In this document: positions 22,833 through 34,739 of the stretch, in pieces | Layout: every line of letters starts with the position of its first letter | Position numbering within the stretch: the first letter of the stretch is position 1 | Assembly: GCA_027605045.1 (NCBI GenBank) | Contig: JAQFWX010000060.1 | Coordinates: 124,001 to 188,000, forward strand | Direction: 5' to 3' | Origin: Phallus indusiatus | Taxonomy: Eukaryota; Basidiomycota; Agaricomycetes; Phallales; Phallaceae | DNA: 64,000 bases | Made by a program: the position numbers and the translations under genes | Notes under the pieces: generated by a model | What the model was told of the DNA's origin: nothing | Databases searched by the model: none | The model's input: the letters and a program-made list of their open reading frames with translations, nothing else

Positions 22833-24506
22833 TAATGAACATAATGAAAGTGTCATACGATAGTTATTGCTCACTATGTATTATGTATTAGATGGATCAC
22901 TAATGAGGCGGTCTGTTAGTTGTCAAATATTAAGAAGCATTATGAGGCGATTTTATTATGAATGTGTACAGATGTGTACCTCGATCTGCGTCTGTATTGA
23001 TGGTTGAACCGATATCTTGACATGTTATTTCAAGGCAACTAATCGATGTAAAAGATAAAGCTAAGCCGCGTGTTGCTGATCGTATCTTTCATTCAACAGA
23101 TGATTCACTAAACGGAAGTGTCAGCTGAAATGGGAATTTGCTATGAGCCATTTCACGCACTGATAGCTATAGCCGAGCCGAGATCCGATCGCATCGTCAA
23201 CGCACCTTATTGATTATCAATGACGGAATTAGGCCCATTTTTTTTCGCCCAATCGTTTTGTGAGAAAGATTTGCGACGTAAATGGAAATGAAATAGTTCC
23301 ACGCGCAAACCTTCCAGCTTCAAGCTTCAAGAATGATTCACGACCGACGACTGGGAAAGGCTGTAAACTGAACAGCTAATGAGTATGATGTCTATGCATT
23401 CGCATTTTAGGATACCTGCTCGACGAGATACTCCCTTTTTCTGAGATCACAGGCTTCAACGGTACGAAATTACCATGAGATGGAGGTCCGGAGGACACAC
23501 CATGCCGGGTGTTTAGCGAGCCGACTTCTCGGAATCCTCGCGTAATCATTGCAAACTAACGCCGAGCCAAGGCCATGTGCATGTCGTTGTCCTGTAACGT
23601 GGAAGGAAGCTTGCCTGACAATCTTCTAGCGGAATGTTTGCTGGATATTAATGAACTTCCCTCGAATTTGTTCTTCGTTGACATGCTGCTAAACGAATTG
23701 ATGCTCATCCAATCATAGATAATATCGCCCGCCCAGGGGCATTTGGTGATTTTCTTAAACTCGGATGACGGTAGCGCGTATTCAGGCAACAGTTCGGATG
23801 ATGGCCTTGTGATGATCCAGTCAGCACCTATCTTAAAAAGGAACTATAGTTAATCTGGCACATTCTGCAACTGATGTTAATCACTCATAGGCCTCATCTA
23901 ACCCTGGAGCCTGCAGATCATCACACTTTATGGCTGGAGAGAAAACTCCGCCGTTAATCTCAAAGCAATTCACCCCCTGGTCAGATTTCTAGTTGATTAT
24001 GAGGAAATAACAAAAACTCGTCTCGATTTGAAATCGCGGTGTGTCTCTGTTTTTACCTGGTTTCTCTTTAAAAAGGAGTTGTCGCTAACTTCATATGATG
24101 AAAGATGTCCATATCTCGCGCAAATCAATGTTATTTTGGATTTTTATCAGTCTAATCGATGACAAAAAATTCTTCCCTTCGCTTTTGCAATGAGGTCGAG
24201 CGGTACAAAATTTGCGTGATTGTTGAGAGATCCGTAATTGCCGACTAGAATAGGATTTTCCGCTTAGTCCATTCTGAAATTCACAACATGTCAGTGGAAG
24301 TGTTCGCTATCCCTCTTGCGGGTTTGATGGCGCTAGGTTTGAATTGTTTCGTTTTGCGTGCGGAGCTTCTAAAATACTAATCTGGCGTATGCTAACCAAT
24401 TACCTGAAGGCTGCGGGTCTCGCATATAATCAAAGGACATGAGTGGACACCCCCTAAACAGCTTATATCTTTTCTTTCTTCTAATATTTTCTTTGCAATT
24501 CTCGCC
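22833..24506. repeat. Duplicated intergenic unit upstream of paralog 3
   Basis: Homologous over about 23560-24450 to 19300-20860 (see that entry). The promoter-proximal part contains the shared TATA-like element near 24422. No gene seen. Confidence 0.7.
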
Positions 24507-26430
24507 ATGAACAACAGTTCCGTCGTTCCGCCCGATGCTACTGCACAGTTAGATATGTTTATTCAAGAGGTCCAAGACTCGTAAGTTTTCTCTTTCAATA
24601 TTTGTTTTTTTCGACCATTGTTCCTTCTAAACAAAACCATTCTAGGAACGTGGAGGCCTACGCTCTCCTTGCTAGTCTCAGTAAAGTCCTTTCGCCGCTA
24701 CTTACACCTAACTCTTCTCAAATCGCTTCCAGCCGTCATTGTGTACAGCACAGCATTGTCTTTCGGTGATGAGATAGAACTCATGTGGATGAAAAGACCA
24801 AGCATTCCATCCGTCTTGTACTTCCTTGCTCGTTATTCGGCGATCCTTTTCTTTGCCTCGGCGGTCGTAGGAGACTTTTTACCACAGACGGCTGTATGTT
24901 TTTTTATATTCCTTGAATAAAAATAGACCTAAATACTAATGGTATGCTTATTTAGTCATTGGGGTATGGTGTATTTATTATTTTCAAGCTTTCAAACTAA
25001 CACCTTGAAATTTTCATCCAGTACATGCAGCATTTTCGCCAATATAGGTAATGCAATGGGGGTCCTGGCTTACGTGGGAATACAAGGTGTCTCTTTATCT
25101 CGATTTTTTTTTCAAATTTTCGGAGCTCAAGTTTTTTATAGGTCTCCTCGTTGCTAGAGCCTATTCATTATCGCGATCCTCTCGTGGAAAATGGTTTGTT
25201 CTGGTGCCGTTGGGTTTTCTTTATCTTTCTGGCGTTGTTTTACCCATTTATAGTTCGTGCTTCTCACCCTAAGCTGCTTGTTTAATCTCAGTTGTCTCTA
25301 GCTTCGGCTGCATTTCCGGGATGTCTAATTACGACACAAGAATCTATTATATTAACACGGTGAGTTACATGAATTTGGAAGGCCGCATTTTTTTTGCTGA
25401 CCGGCTTTAGGGGTAAGAACACAGGCTAGTCTCGAATGTTATAAATCGTCCTGACTTGTTATAGTTAACCTCGCTGTTGGCTGTTTAACCATTGTCATCG
25501 ACTCAATTGTTTTTGCCGTTACTGTCTATCAAGTTTGGGGCACGTGGACTTTGCAGCGTGATTTAAAACAAGACTCGGGCAATAGTATTGTGTCTTTGTT
25601 ATTCAAACAAGGTATCGTCTTCACCCAGGGTAATAATTTGCATAAAGATACTCATACAACGAAAAAAAATAGGATTGTGGAGATACTGGTATGGGTAAAT
25701 CAAGTTCTTCCACCCCCTTCTCTCAAAGTGTTCTATTTCACCAGCTTCGTGCTTTCCGTTACCTTAGTCAATACTATTCTTTCTTCGGGGGTAAGTGCAT
25801 TTTTATGAACAGCACTGAACAAAGTTGAGTCAATTGACAATCTGCAGACAATCCCAGTAAGACGGTGTCGTAGGATAACCCTTTCTTTATTCACCCATCA
25901 TATATAGACAGTACTGTCCGTCGCCTTTACCTTCCTACAAGAATCGTGCGTTTCTACTTTCATAATCGAACCTCAATACGCATACACGCTGAAACATTAG
26001 GCTATCCGCCATATTTCTTTGCGAATTCTCAATACAACTTCGCCGTCGCAATCAACCCAAAATCGAAGAAATAGAAGGTGCCCAAACACTCCCGTGGTCT
26101 TTCCAAAATGCTCGTTCCGCACTGCAAAGGATTCATGATACCTTGACCGCAGAGCTCGGAGGGCTCGAAACAGAGAGCTTTGATTCCTTAGAGGATACCG
26201 ATGAATATGATACGGGAGTGGATAATACGAGAAGCCAAGCCGACGTGGAATCCGCCATTGTCGCAAGCCCTGTCGCGGGTGGTATGACCTCGACAACGGT
26301 GGAGTTATCGCCGAGCGAGTTTCCCTGGGCTGCTCATGGGGTTCACCAACTTCCTTCTCCGACTGATCTATCAGTACCATCAGGAAGTAGCAGTAGGCTA
26401 CCACCCGGATCATTGTATCATCAAGCATAA
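24507..26430 (+). CDS. DUF6533-type seven-helix membrane protein, paralog 3
   Basis: Starts MNNSSVVPPDATAQLDMFIQ. Exons follow the same plan as paralog 2: DUF6533 core (FGDEIELMW, IPSVLYFLARYSAILFF), microexon tcattggg at 24956-24963, TCSIFANIGNAMGVLAY, VYQVWGTWTLQRDLKQDSGN, and a tail with the helix RIHDTLTAELGGLETESFDSL closing GSLYHQA. All frames are intact. High similarity to paralog 2 in exons and intergenic DNA marks it as the newest duplication. A membrane role is inferred only from hydrophobicity. Confidence 0.82.
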
Positions 26431-27542
26431 CGTCAAATACATACAATGGGAGTGGTGTATGAAAGTAGTAGTAATGAAAGCGTGTGCTACTATACTATAG
26501 CTGGCTTAAAAATTGTCAATGCGATATTATTCAGAAGAAACCCTCGAATTTAGACATTTCGTTGATAAAAGATGTGTTTATGTCACCCAAAGGCTTGACT
26601 ATGTACTAATATGTATATGCAATTTTGCGTTCAGTGCCATTACATGTGTTAATTCGTGAATGTATAATTAGTCAAAGACACAGACTTCAAAAGATGGAAA
26701 GCACAGCTCAAGATACGACTATATTGTACATACGTCGATAATATGTCATCATGTATGTTATGTTGTCGACGTCGTCATTGGATGAATTGAGCTGTATTTG
26801 GGTTCCATTGAATTCGGCGAGCGAAAGCGCTCATCAGTATATATACTGCCCTTAAGCGTTTTGGTGCACATTCACATTATAATCTTTGTGATATTCAACA
26901 AGTGTGATAAGGTTTTGAGTGAGCTAATAACAGTCCATGGAATAACGAACTAATCATCACCGATTACGATCGATGAATATAGTAAGCAGGTATGCATGGG
27001 TCACCCAGCTAAGACCCTAACTGCTCCAGCCAGATTGAGTTATTGATGTGTACGTTTCATGACATATACGAAAAACATGATCAAACCACAAATCGATTGG
27101 GCAATGTGCATAAAATCGGTGAAAGGGAATCTTATCCACTCGAACAAAGGGAAGGCAACGCGTCTTCTAATTGAATCAAATTAAATCTCGCTCAGGCCCC
27201 AGGCTTTACTTCATAGACTGGACCCTGGTTATGATAAACATTTATACGCCTCGTAATCACGGAAATGACTGAATACGCACAATAAACGTACAATAGTAAC
27301 AACGTGCAGGTCTGCCAGGTACTTACAATACATGTAAATATGCCGAAACCGGTCTGTTTTTTTATTTATTTATAGCATGACCTAATCAGCATGCACATGC
27401 GAATCAATATTATGGTTCTCGTGCCACAGATGAGGTCTACCGCATCCAGACACAATTCTTATTGTCGGCTAGAGAACAAGGGGAAGGGAGGACAAAGGTG
27501 TGTGACAATACGTGACGCGACTGTCACACACAAAAGAGACGC
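26431..27542. other. Intergenic, no gene seen
   Basis: About 1.1 kb of AT-rich DNA after paralog 3. A tatatatact motif lies near 26838. No coding family recognised. Confidence 0.5.
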
Positions 27543-29773
27543 ATGTCATCCCATTGTCCTCGGAGTTCGAATTCCGATTTATTGTCTGTTAGAAGGTATA
27601 TTATCCATGAAATACAATCCGAACATGGTTCTCTCTCCTCGTCGTCATCAATTTTATCGTCGTCCTCAGACTGGTTGTTGCTGCTGTTGTTATCGATATC
27701 TCAGCAAAAATGTCTATCCGTAAGTTGTCTATTCTTTTCCTCTAGGTTTTGCTCACTCCAAACTTAGATTTACAACGACGTTCTCACACTCGCAAAGTAT
27801 TGCCGATACTCCCTCAAATTGACGAAGAACTCGAGGAGATGCCAGCATTAAAACCCAAGCGTCGCCCTCGCCCAACCCCCATCGTAACACCCTTTCAAAT
27901 GCAGCCTGCCGATCTTGACGTCCTTAAATCGACCCAAACTCTTACTTTTCTCGACAAGGATCCCGAATTTTCGTTATCCCCTTCGCTGCTGTTAACTCGC
28001 CGGAAATCAGAGACAGTCCTCGACTTTCCTGTCCCACCAAAGATCGCGTCCCAGGCTGCTACTGCTGTACCCGCTCTATCTTCACCCACGCGCTATTCAC
28101 CTACACCTTCTACTTCTTCTAACTCTTCCTCTTCGTCCTATCCGAATACTCCCGTCGCGTCAGACTCAGAAGAAGCTCCGGAAAACAATGATTTCTCTCC
28201 TGCAAGCACCCCGTCCTCTGTCCGTCGCCAGCCTTATCGCACTACGAGCGCGCTCAGTCTTAAAAGTTTCGGGACATCCGAGTTCGACGCTCAAGCCGCA
28301 CCTATTTATGCACTTCTCCGAGCCCCACCCGCTTCCCCGCCTCCTAGTGCACCTTTACCAAGGCGACCTGAACTTCGTCAGGAAGTCAAGGCTCTTAGGA
28401 ACCTCACTTCGTTGGAATCGATTGTTGAGGATTGGATCGACGTCGATTGCGAATTGGTCAGGATTCCACGAGAAGCGACCGATGAAGTCAAACGCAGACC
28501 TAGTCTCGTCTTAACTGTCCAAGACGACGCCTCTCTTGAAATCCCTTTCGTTATTGATGGAAACTTCCTCGATATTGACTTGAGCGATGAAGATAATGAA
28601 GACTGCTGTCTTTTTGATGGACTTGAATTTGAATTCGACGAGTCGCACATTGCTAGATTGCCCGCTTTCACTCCTACTGGCGGATTTGCTTCTAGCGACG
28701 AGGAGTCGGACGATGGACTCAGGCGACCAAGTCTTCCCAGCCCAAGCAGAGTTCAAGACCCCGATTTAGCTCGCCAGGCCGGTCGCCGGGGTGCAATCTC
28801 GCAGGCGCAATTTTTGCTCACTCCTCCCGTGTCGTCGGCTGCTTCTTCACCCGCTTCCTCATTGCTTTCTGCTCCAGTACCTTCCCCTGCCCCCTCAACA
28901 AAGTCTTCATTCCTCTCTCGTCTTGCTATTCCCCCTCGGGAGTCGATCGTTCCAAGGGACATCGATATAGATGATTTGTTTTCCCCTGTGGAAGATATCC
29001 GAATGTCTGTTCCAGTCCCCGTGCAGATCAGACCTCCTTCACCGAAACCCGTCCCACCCCCCAAACTCGAACGAAGTCTAGTCTCCCCTATCATGTTTAC
29101 TTCGCCATTTACGTCATTACCACTCTCCGAGAATGAAAACGATGCTGACGCCGATGACAATGACAACGACAATGACGATGAACCCGCTTATCCCATTTTA
29201 CGCTCCCGTTTCTCAACATCTACTCTGAATTCTGTCATGGAACAACCCAGATCGCCAAAGCTAGCACTGGCATCTCCATCGAAATTCTTCTCACGTTTAC
29301 TTGGATCTAATGCGTCCCCATCTGCTTCGAAACTTCCTCCTACTCCACCAAAAACCCCTTCTCGAAGCCCTACCCAGCCGCTCAGATATCGTAAACCAAC
29401 ACCTATTCAACCACCTCACGGCACAATTATCCTCAAACATCCAAAGACCTCACCTCCGCCTCCCGGACGTCGTGCTTCCAAATCCCTTGAACTTTATGAT
29501 CGACCCCCGGTTTCACCGACATGTTCTTCTCCCATACCGTTTGACAAAGACCGAACTGAGCGCTACTACAATTATTATCAGAAACATCAATCCCTGCAAC
29601 GAGGTTTATCATCAACTACGAAAAGATTCCCGTCAAGATCATCTCTCGATACGACTTACTCCATGGAAAGCAGCATGTCTGGTTCTGGCGAAAGCACTCT
29701 AAGTGCCGGCAGCTCTAGCAGCACCGGTTTAAAGAGACGTCCCATTCCAGTAGAATTATTTATCAAGCACTGA
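27543..29773 (+). CDS. Ser/Pro-rich conserved-looking hypothetical protein
   Basis: A long open frame of about 670 residues with a uniform basidiomycete coding look and no known domain. It opens TPNLDLQRRSHTRKVLPILP, has Pro/Ser-rich disordered parts, a conserved-looking core (LTSLESIVEDWIDVDCELV; FVIDGNFLDIDLSDEDNED; DGLEFEFDESHIARLPAF), an Asp/Asn run at about residue 470, and the tail RPIPVELFIKH. The 5' end is unclear: a TAG sits in frame at 27743-27745, directly before gtt ttg ctc. Either an acceptor is used there, with an upstream exon from about 27543, or translation starts at the in-frame ATG at 27839. The strong donor gtaagt at 27720 would give an intron of only 26 bases. It may be a cytoplasmic or nuclear regulator; no function is proposed. 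Confidence 0.7.
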
Positions 29774-30386
29774 GTGTCGCATTTTTGTTCCTTTGACTTC
29801 GTGTACCTATCTTTATCGTTTTTTCCCATCTTTTTTTTTCCCTTCGCAATATTCCTTCCTCAAACTCAAACTCAAACCAACACATTGCATTATACCTTAC
29901 AAAGTAACTACTTGCCAGCTATTCTATCATAGGGCTTCGATTTCTGTTTGTTGTGTTTTTAGATGTTATTCCCATATTTCTATTTCCATATTCCATATTG
30001 TATTACAATTACGATTGACTTTTATGATAAAATAAAAGATAATTTTCCATCTCAAAATTGATCTCGCATCTGCTTAGCGTGATCCTATTGACATATTGCC
30101 ACGAACTGAGGGACAGCGGAAGTGTATTTATTCGACTAATATGAAGTCCATATCAGATCCTGAGAATGCGTTTTGCAATTCAAGCCGCACGGCGGTACAA
30201 TTGTCCGATAAATAAAGGTCTTCCACGTACAATTTACTATTGTGAAAATTCGATAACACGATCTTATTTGATACAAAAAGGCTTTCGAAACAGAACAAAA
30301 CAGTAGGATAATTTCACCGAAACTAGAAATGAAAAAGAGAAAAAAAAAAGGAAAAACTACACACGCAAAGCGCGGACTGTGTCCAT
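29774..30386. other. Convergent intergenic region
   Basis: About 610 bases between two 3' ends. Pyrimidine-rich then AT-rich; contains aataaa-type signals such as aaaataaaagataa near 30030. No gene. Confidence 0.55.
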
Positions 30387-33300
30387 CTATCTAGTACTAC
30401 GTTTCGAAGCCCGGCTCATCTCGGCCAAAATATCGACGACTCTGTCGCGAGCGTCTTCCGTTTCAGGACAACAATCAAAGGCAGCGCTAGCCAAAGTACG
30501 ACGCAATGCCAAAATGTTCGATAGATTGGTTGGGCTGGGTGAGGTATGCTCTTCTTCCTGCGAGAAGATTTGTTTGTAAAGGACGGTGGCCAGAAGCATG
30601 CTGCGAGTATGTTCAATCTCTTCTGATTGAGATTCTTCCCCACACAGAATCGTGGATAAATCTTCGGACGAGGATGCGCTGCTTCTGCTTTCTTGTTCAT
30701 CATTCTCCTCGAAGGCTTCAAGTTCTCTTTCGGACTCGCACCAAGGCGAGGACCCATGACACCTCTCAAGCATTGCTACCAGTTCGCCGACTTTACCACC
30801 TAGCTGTTTGCCAGCTTCAAGTACAAGGGCTGGTGGCAAGGTATCTGAGAGCTGAAGATCGAGGTCATCGAGGTCACCAGAACCAACGCAATTCAACCAT
30901 TCTTCCGCAGCGAGTTTCTTTGTCGATTTGAGAACAAGGAACCGTGCAAGTCTTTTCACGGGTGTATCATCAGGAATGCAAGCCGTCCTTGTTCGTCCTA
31001 TGATTTGGACAGCTTCTCCCAGATCCAGCGATAAAGCAAGACGCTCAGGAGCAGATACGACTGTTTTCGCCCCGTCAACTGCGGCTTGAAGACTTGTCCA
31101 TCGCTTTTGAGCAGTAGATAGTGAAAAGGTATGGCTAAGCAACGCGAGTGTTATTCTATCAGAAAAGGAGGCAGTACGGGACGCGACGACTGATGAGAAC
31201 GAAAGATATGTCTGCACTGCAGAAATCAAAGATGGAGGTGGAAAAGCTAGTTGAAAGTTAGCTCTGATGAATTAACGGTAAACGATAAAAGTTTTCCATA
31301 CAGTCTAAAACCATCGCTTCAGCAATGAGTCTCCATTGTTTCAAATCACCATCATTACGCGATGTATTGACACATCGCGTCACTGCAGCCTTTAAAAGAC
31401 CAAGAATCCCCATACGAGGTAGCTGGCGAGGTTCCTCTTCTTTAGTAGTTTGTGGTTGTTTGCGAGTTTTCAATCCAATCATTCCCAGTGGCGCACTGAG
31501 CTTCTCTCTCACTCCTCCGTCGCTTAATAAGTACACCAACAGCAAGATGGACACGACTGAATTAATTATTTGAAAGGACAGCCAAGGCCAATTGGACACG
31601 CTTGTGTGGGTTGGTGGACTGACAGTATGATGAGATAGAACAGTTCCTTCGTGCGTATTAAGTGGAGCCGATGATCGAGTTGGAGAGAAAGGAGAGTTGG
31701 AGAAGAAATTGAACAGCACGAAGGCGGCCAACAGAAATTTAGGTGGCTCCGTTTGAATTGGTTGTTGCTGCTGCTGCATACCAACGGGGGATATATTGGG
31801 AGGATGCAACACTAGCTTGGGTACTTCAACGTTTGTAGGTGGTGTTTGAATTTTCCTAGGCCTTCCTCGCTTTCTCTTTTCACCAGCTTGTGGGGCGGGA
31901 ACGCTTGTTGCAGAGGGTGACTTTTTGTCGCCTGACTTGACGTGGGGTACTGTAGTGTCGACTTTGCCGCGCTTTTTGGGACGACCTTTCCGACCATTAT
32001 CGGCATCTTCATCATTACCATCGTCGTCCTCGTCCTCATCACCTTCTCCACCATCATCGCCATCACCATCCGTATCAGCATCCTCCTCTATTTCGTCCAT
32101 TTCCTCCCCTCCGAACTTGGCACGCCATTCCTTTTCCCACACGACTAATAACTCTGGACCACCGACTAACCCCATCAGCAGGGCCTTAAGACCATCCGTC
32201 TCCCGACGGAGTCGTATCTCGCGACGTTTAAGAGCTCTGAACGTTATTGATTAGCGTCCATTTGCATTGAAGACATCTTTTAAGCCTTACTTAATGTATT
32301 CCACTGCTTTCCCGAGTACAACACCCTTACTATTCTTTTTCGCGGCCTTCACACCATCTACATATCCTCTCTCGTTGACGATATCGTTGAATTCGGATTT
32401 AGGTGCACTGGCGCCGGTCAGTCCTTTACCCTGTGTCACCCCACCGTCGGGAATGCTCTTCTCTAGTATTCTGAGAGCCGGTACTGCACGACGCAAGGCG
32501 AGGATGCGGGCATTCAAATTCGTGCGATAGCGACGTTCAATAGTTGTGTGTGATGTCTTCGGGCGGCCTGTCTTTGTTAAGTGCGAGGGTTGACTTGAGA
32601 GAGATTGAACATCCTGGCCAGCGACGTCATTTTGATAAACATTAACATCCAGAGATGGCGCCAAAGGTTCAGTTTGAGGAGGTCTAAGACGAGGAATGGC
32701 GACTTTAGGAGAGGTAGCCGTATGAGCTGCGTTCGTCTCTAATAAGATTAAAAAGATATTCAGATAAAGTCAAAGCTTTATGTCTTTTAATTACATACCG
32801 CTTGGTGACATGGAAGGGGTATGCTGTGGCGTCAGAATCTGACCATCCAATAACTGAAAAGGTGTCGTCGCAGCGGTAGCTGTAGTCATCTTGGTGTCAG
32901 CGTTTGCGCTTATGGGTATCGCCAGAGTCACTCCCGCTGCTTCTCGAGCACGTTGTGAAATTAGAGTCAGTTCATTTGGATTGATTCCGGTATCTTGAAG
33001 GGGCGTTTGGCTGTAGGTCGATGTGCTAAGGGGACTGGGTGATCGGGATAGCGAGGAGACGGCGGATGCCGACATAGGAGTAGGCATCTGGTGCACAAGA
33101 GGTACGTCGAGACCAATTTCCGAAGGCATTGGAGACGAGAATTGATATGAGAATTGAAGTGCTGGGTCGCAGGGGGCAATTAATGCCTCTTGCTCGCTCC
33201 CGTTCGTTTCACAGCCTCTGCCATAAACTTGATCACCGAAGTGTAGGGCGTTGGGGTCGATAGAAAAGTGATGGGATGCATCCGATAAAAACGAAGGCAT

Positions 33301-33576
33301 GTCTGGCTCGAAGTCCATAGCTCTCCATTGATCCGGAGAAGAGTAAGTCATGCTAAAATTCATATGGCCTGGGGCAGACCACAGTGGCGGAGGGTTCGCA
33401 ATATTCACGGGGATGTTCGATGGCATAATCCAATCATTTCGAGGACTTCCGCTCTCGTGAGAGCTAGAATTGGAAGATGAGCTTGAGCTTGTTACGTCGT
33501 CAGCTGAAGACAGGAAAATCGGGCTGAGAACCGGATCGTCTTCCGACTTTGGGTGCACGAATTGAGGAGACGACAT
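30387..33576 (-). CDS. sre1: SREBP-type bHLH sterol-response transcription factor
   Basis: Membrane-bound bHLH-leucine zipper regulator of the SREBP family, which is released by proteolysis to switch on sterol and hypoxia genes. The N-terminus is Ser/Pro-rich with acidic patches (transactivation region). The bHLH has the SREBP-specific tyrosine in IERRYRTNLN, then ILALRRAVPALRILE, a loop rich in Lys, VLGKAVEYIKALKRRE and a short zipper. Then come an acidic stretch, two AT-hook-like clusters (RKGRPKKRG; KRKRGRPRK), two hydrophobic segments (FLLAAFVLFNFF; IINSVVSILLLVYLL) and the long C-terminal regulatory part (SNFQLAFPPPSLISAVQTYL onward). Introns are short; the last one uses acceptor catcagag near 31249. 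Start at 33576 is the first ATG. Confidence 0.9.
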
Positions 33577-33732
33577 GACCCAGGGAGAGAAACTTGTGCT
33601 TGCTGTGACTTTATACGATGAAGAGCAACTAGATGGTAATAGTATAAGAAAAGCACTGAGTCGCTGGCGACAGCAACAGAAATAAAATAATAAAATTCGA
33701 AATCGTTCAACTTTTCAGAATCAGACCACTTT

Positions 33733-33813
33733 TCCGTGGCGCGCCCATACACGCCCATGACACCCTGGTGGCTGAGCGCGCGTTGCTTATGTAATCTGGA
33801 CACACACGATCAC
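33733..33813. repeat. Copy A of a short dispersed repeat, upstream of the SREBP gene
   Basis: About 80 bases closely match 40243-40314: tttccgtggcgcgcccatac, then acgcccatgacaccctggtg and gctgagcgcg, with a similar 'gttg..tat' tail. It lies about 160 bases before the SREBP start. Confidence 0.7.
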
Positions 33814-34196
33814 ACATGGTCATCTCGGCTACTTAGATCCGTTCTTGTCTTCCGACTCTGTTGAGTGATCCGAGTCTCTATTGGCCCGAAAATCTGCTTG
33901 AAAAACTACCCTCGCACCGTCATTAGTGACTTATACTCATTGTTATACCAATTTTAACAATGAAGGAAAGACGACGAACGATTTGGTTTGAGGTTTGGTA
34001 GTATTGTTATCGATTGGCTAGAATTCGGATGGGCCTGGCACCGAGTCTGATTAGAAATGACACAGGAGAACACTCAAGCCTCTGTTTCTAAACTTCAGCG
34101 TAGGTTATTAACTTTTATCATCTCTTTGAGGATCTAATGATTCTTTCCCGTAGAGAATGAATCTGTTGTAGGGAACGGAAGGTCATCACTCCACAT

Positions 34197-34236
34197 CTTT
34201 TTATTAAAATGCATTACCTTCTATCGTATTACACGC
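34197..34236. repeat. Left direct repeat of the BRAP2-relic block
   Basis: tttttattaaaatgcattac followed by cttctatcgtatt; partner at 34699-34738. Confidence 0.75.
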
Positions 34237-34249
34237 GAGCAGGTTGTAG

Positions 34250-34646
34250 GATGAGAAAACCAAGGTTCGAGAAGCGGTGTAAGAAGTTTGTAGAGGTTGC
34301 GAGAACGTTGCAGAGGGAGTTGGAGGAGGAGAGAGCTGTTTAGTCGTTAATGAATAATTTGGAGAAGGTGAAGCAGAAAGCGGAGATGGCTGAGGTGGGG
34401 AGGAAGAAGACTGGGATGAGATTTGGTGAGCTAGAGGAACAACCGCGGGATTTGATGATTTATTTGGATGCGAAGAAGAAGATTTCTACTGCTGCTGGAG
34501 ATAACAATGACGGCAATGGTAGTGGAAGTGGTTAGGGGAGTGGTATTGTGCTGCAGGAGGCGGCTGGTGGATCGTTAAAGATTCGTGAGAGCGAGAATAA
34601 TGTGCAGGGTAAGAAGAAGACTAGTAGAAAGACATATTTGATATAA
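34250..34646 (+). pseudogene. Relic of BRAP2/ETP1-type RING protein C-terminus
   Basis: The translated pieces EKTKVREAV, KKFVEVARTLQRELEEERAV, then MNNLEKVKQKAEMAE and LEEQPRDLMIYLDAKKKI match the C-terminal coiled coil of BRAP2-type ubiquitin ligases. There is a frame break near 34285 and an in-frame TAG at about 34341. The RING, ZnF-UBP and RRM-like parts are absent. The tail ends in a Lys-rich KKKTSRKTYLI. It is a non-functional fragment bounded by the direct repeats at 34197-34236 and 34699-34738. The family assignment is from memory of the coiled-coil pattern and is probable, not certain. Confidence 0.65.
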
Positions 34647-34698
34647 TGTCGTAGAGCATGTATCATCAACAAACATGCTATTATTATTAGTATTGTTC

Positions 34699-34738
34699 TC
34701 TTTATTAAAATACATTACTTCCTATCGTATTGCGCGGC
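34699..34738. repeat. Right direct repeat of the BRAP2-relic block
   Basis: ctttattaaaatacattact followed by tcctatcgtattg; nearly identical to 34197-34236 in the same orientation, with about 460 bases between them. Confidence 0.75.
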
Positions 34739-34739
34739 C

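Noticed and set aside
27555..27580. B-box-like GAGTTCGAATTCC
   Set aside because: No matching A box or cloverleaf upstream.
31925..32254. Ser/Pro-rich plus-strand frame opposite the SREBP gene
   Set aside because: Antisense shadow of the acidic and AT-hook region.
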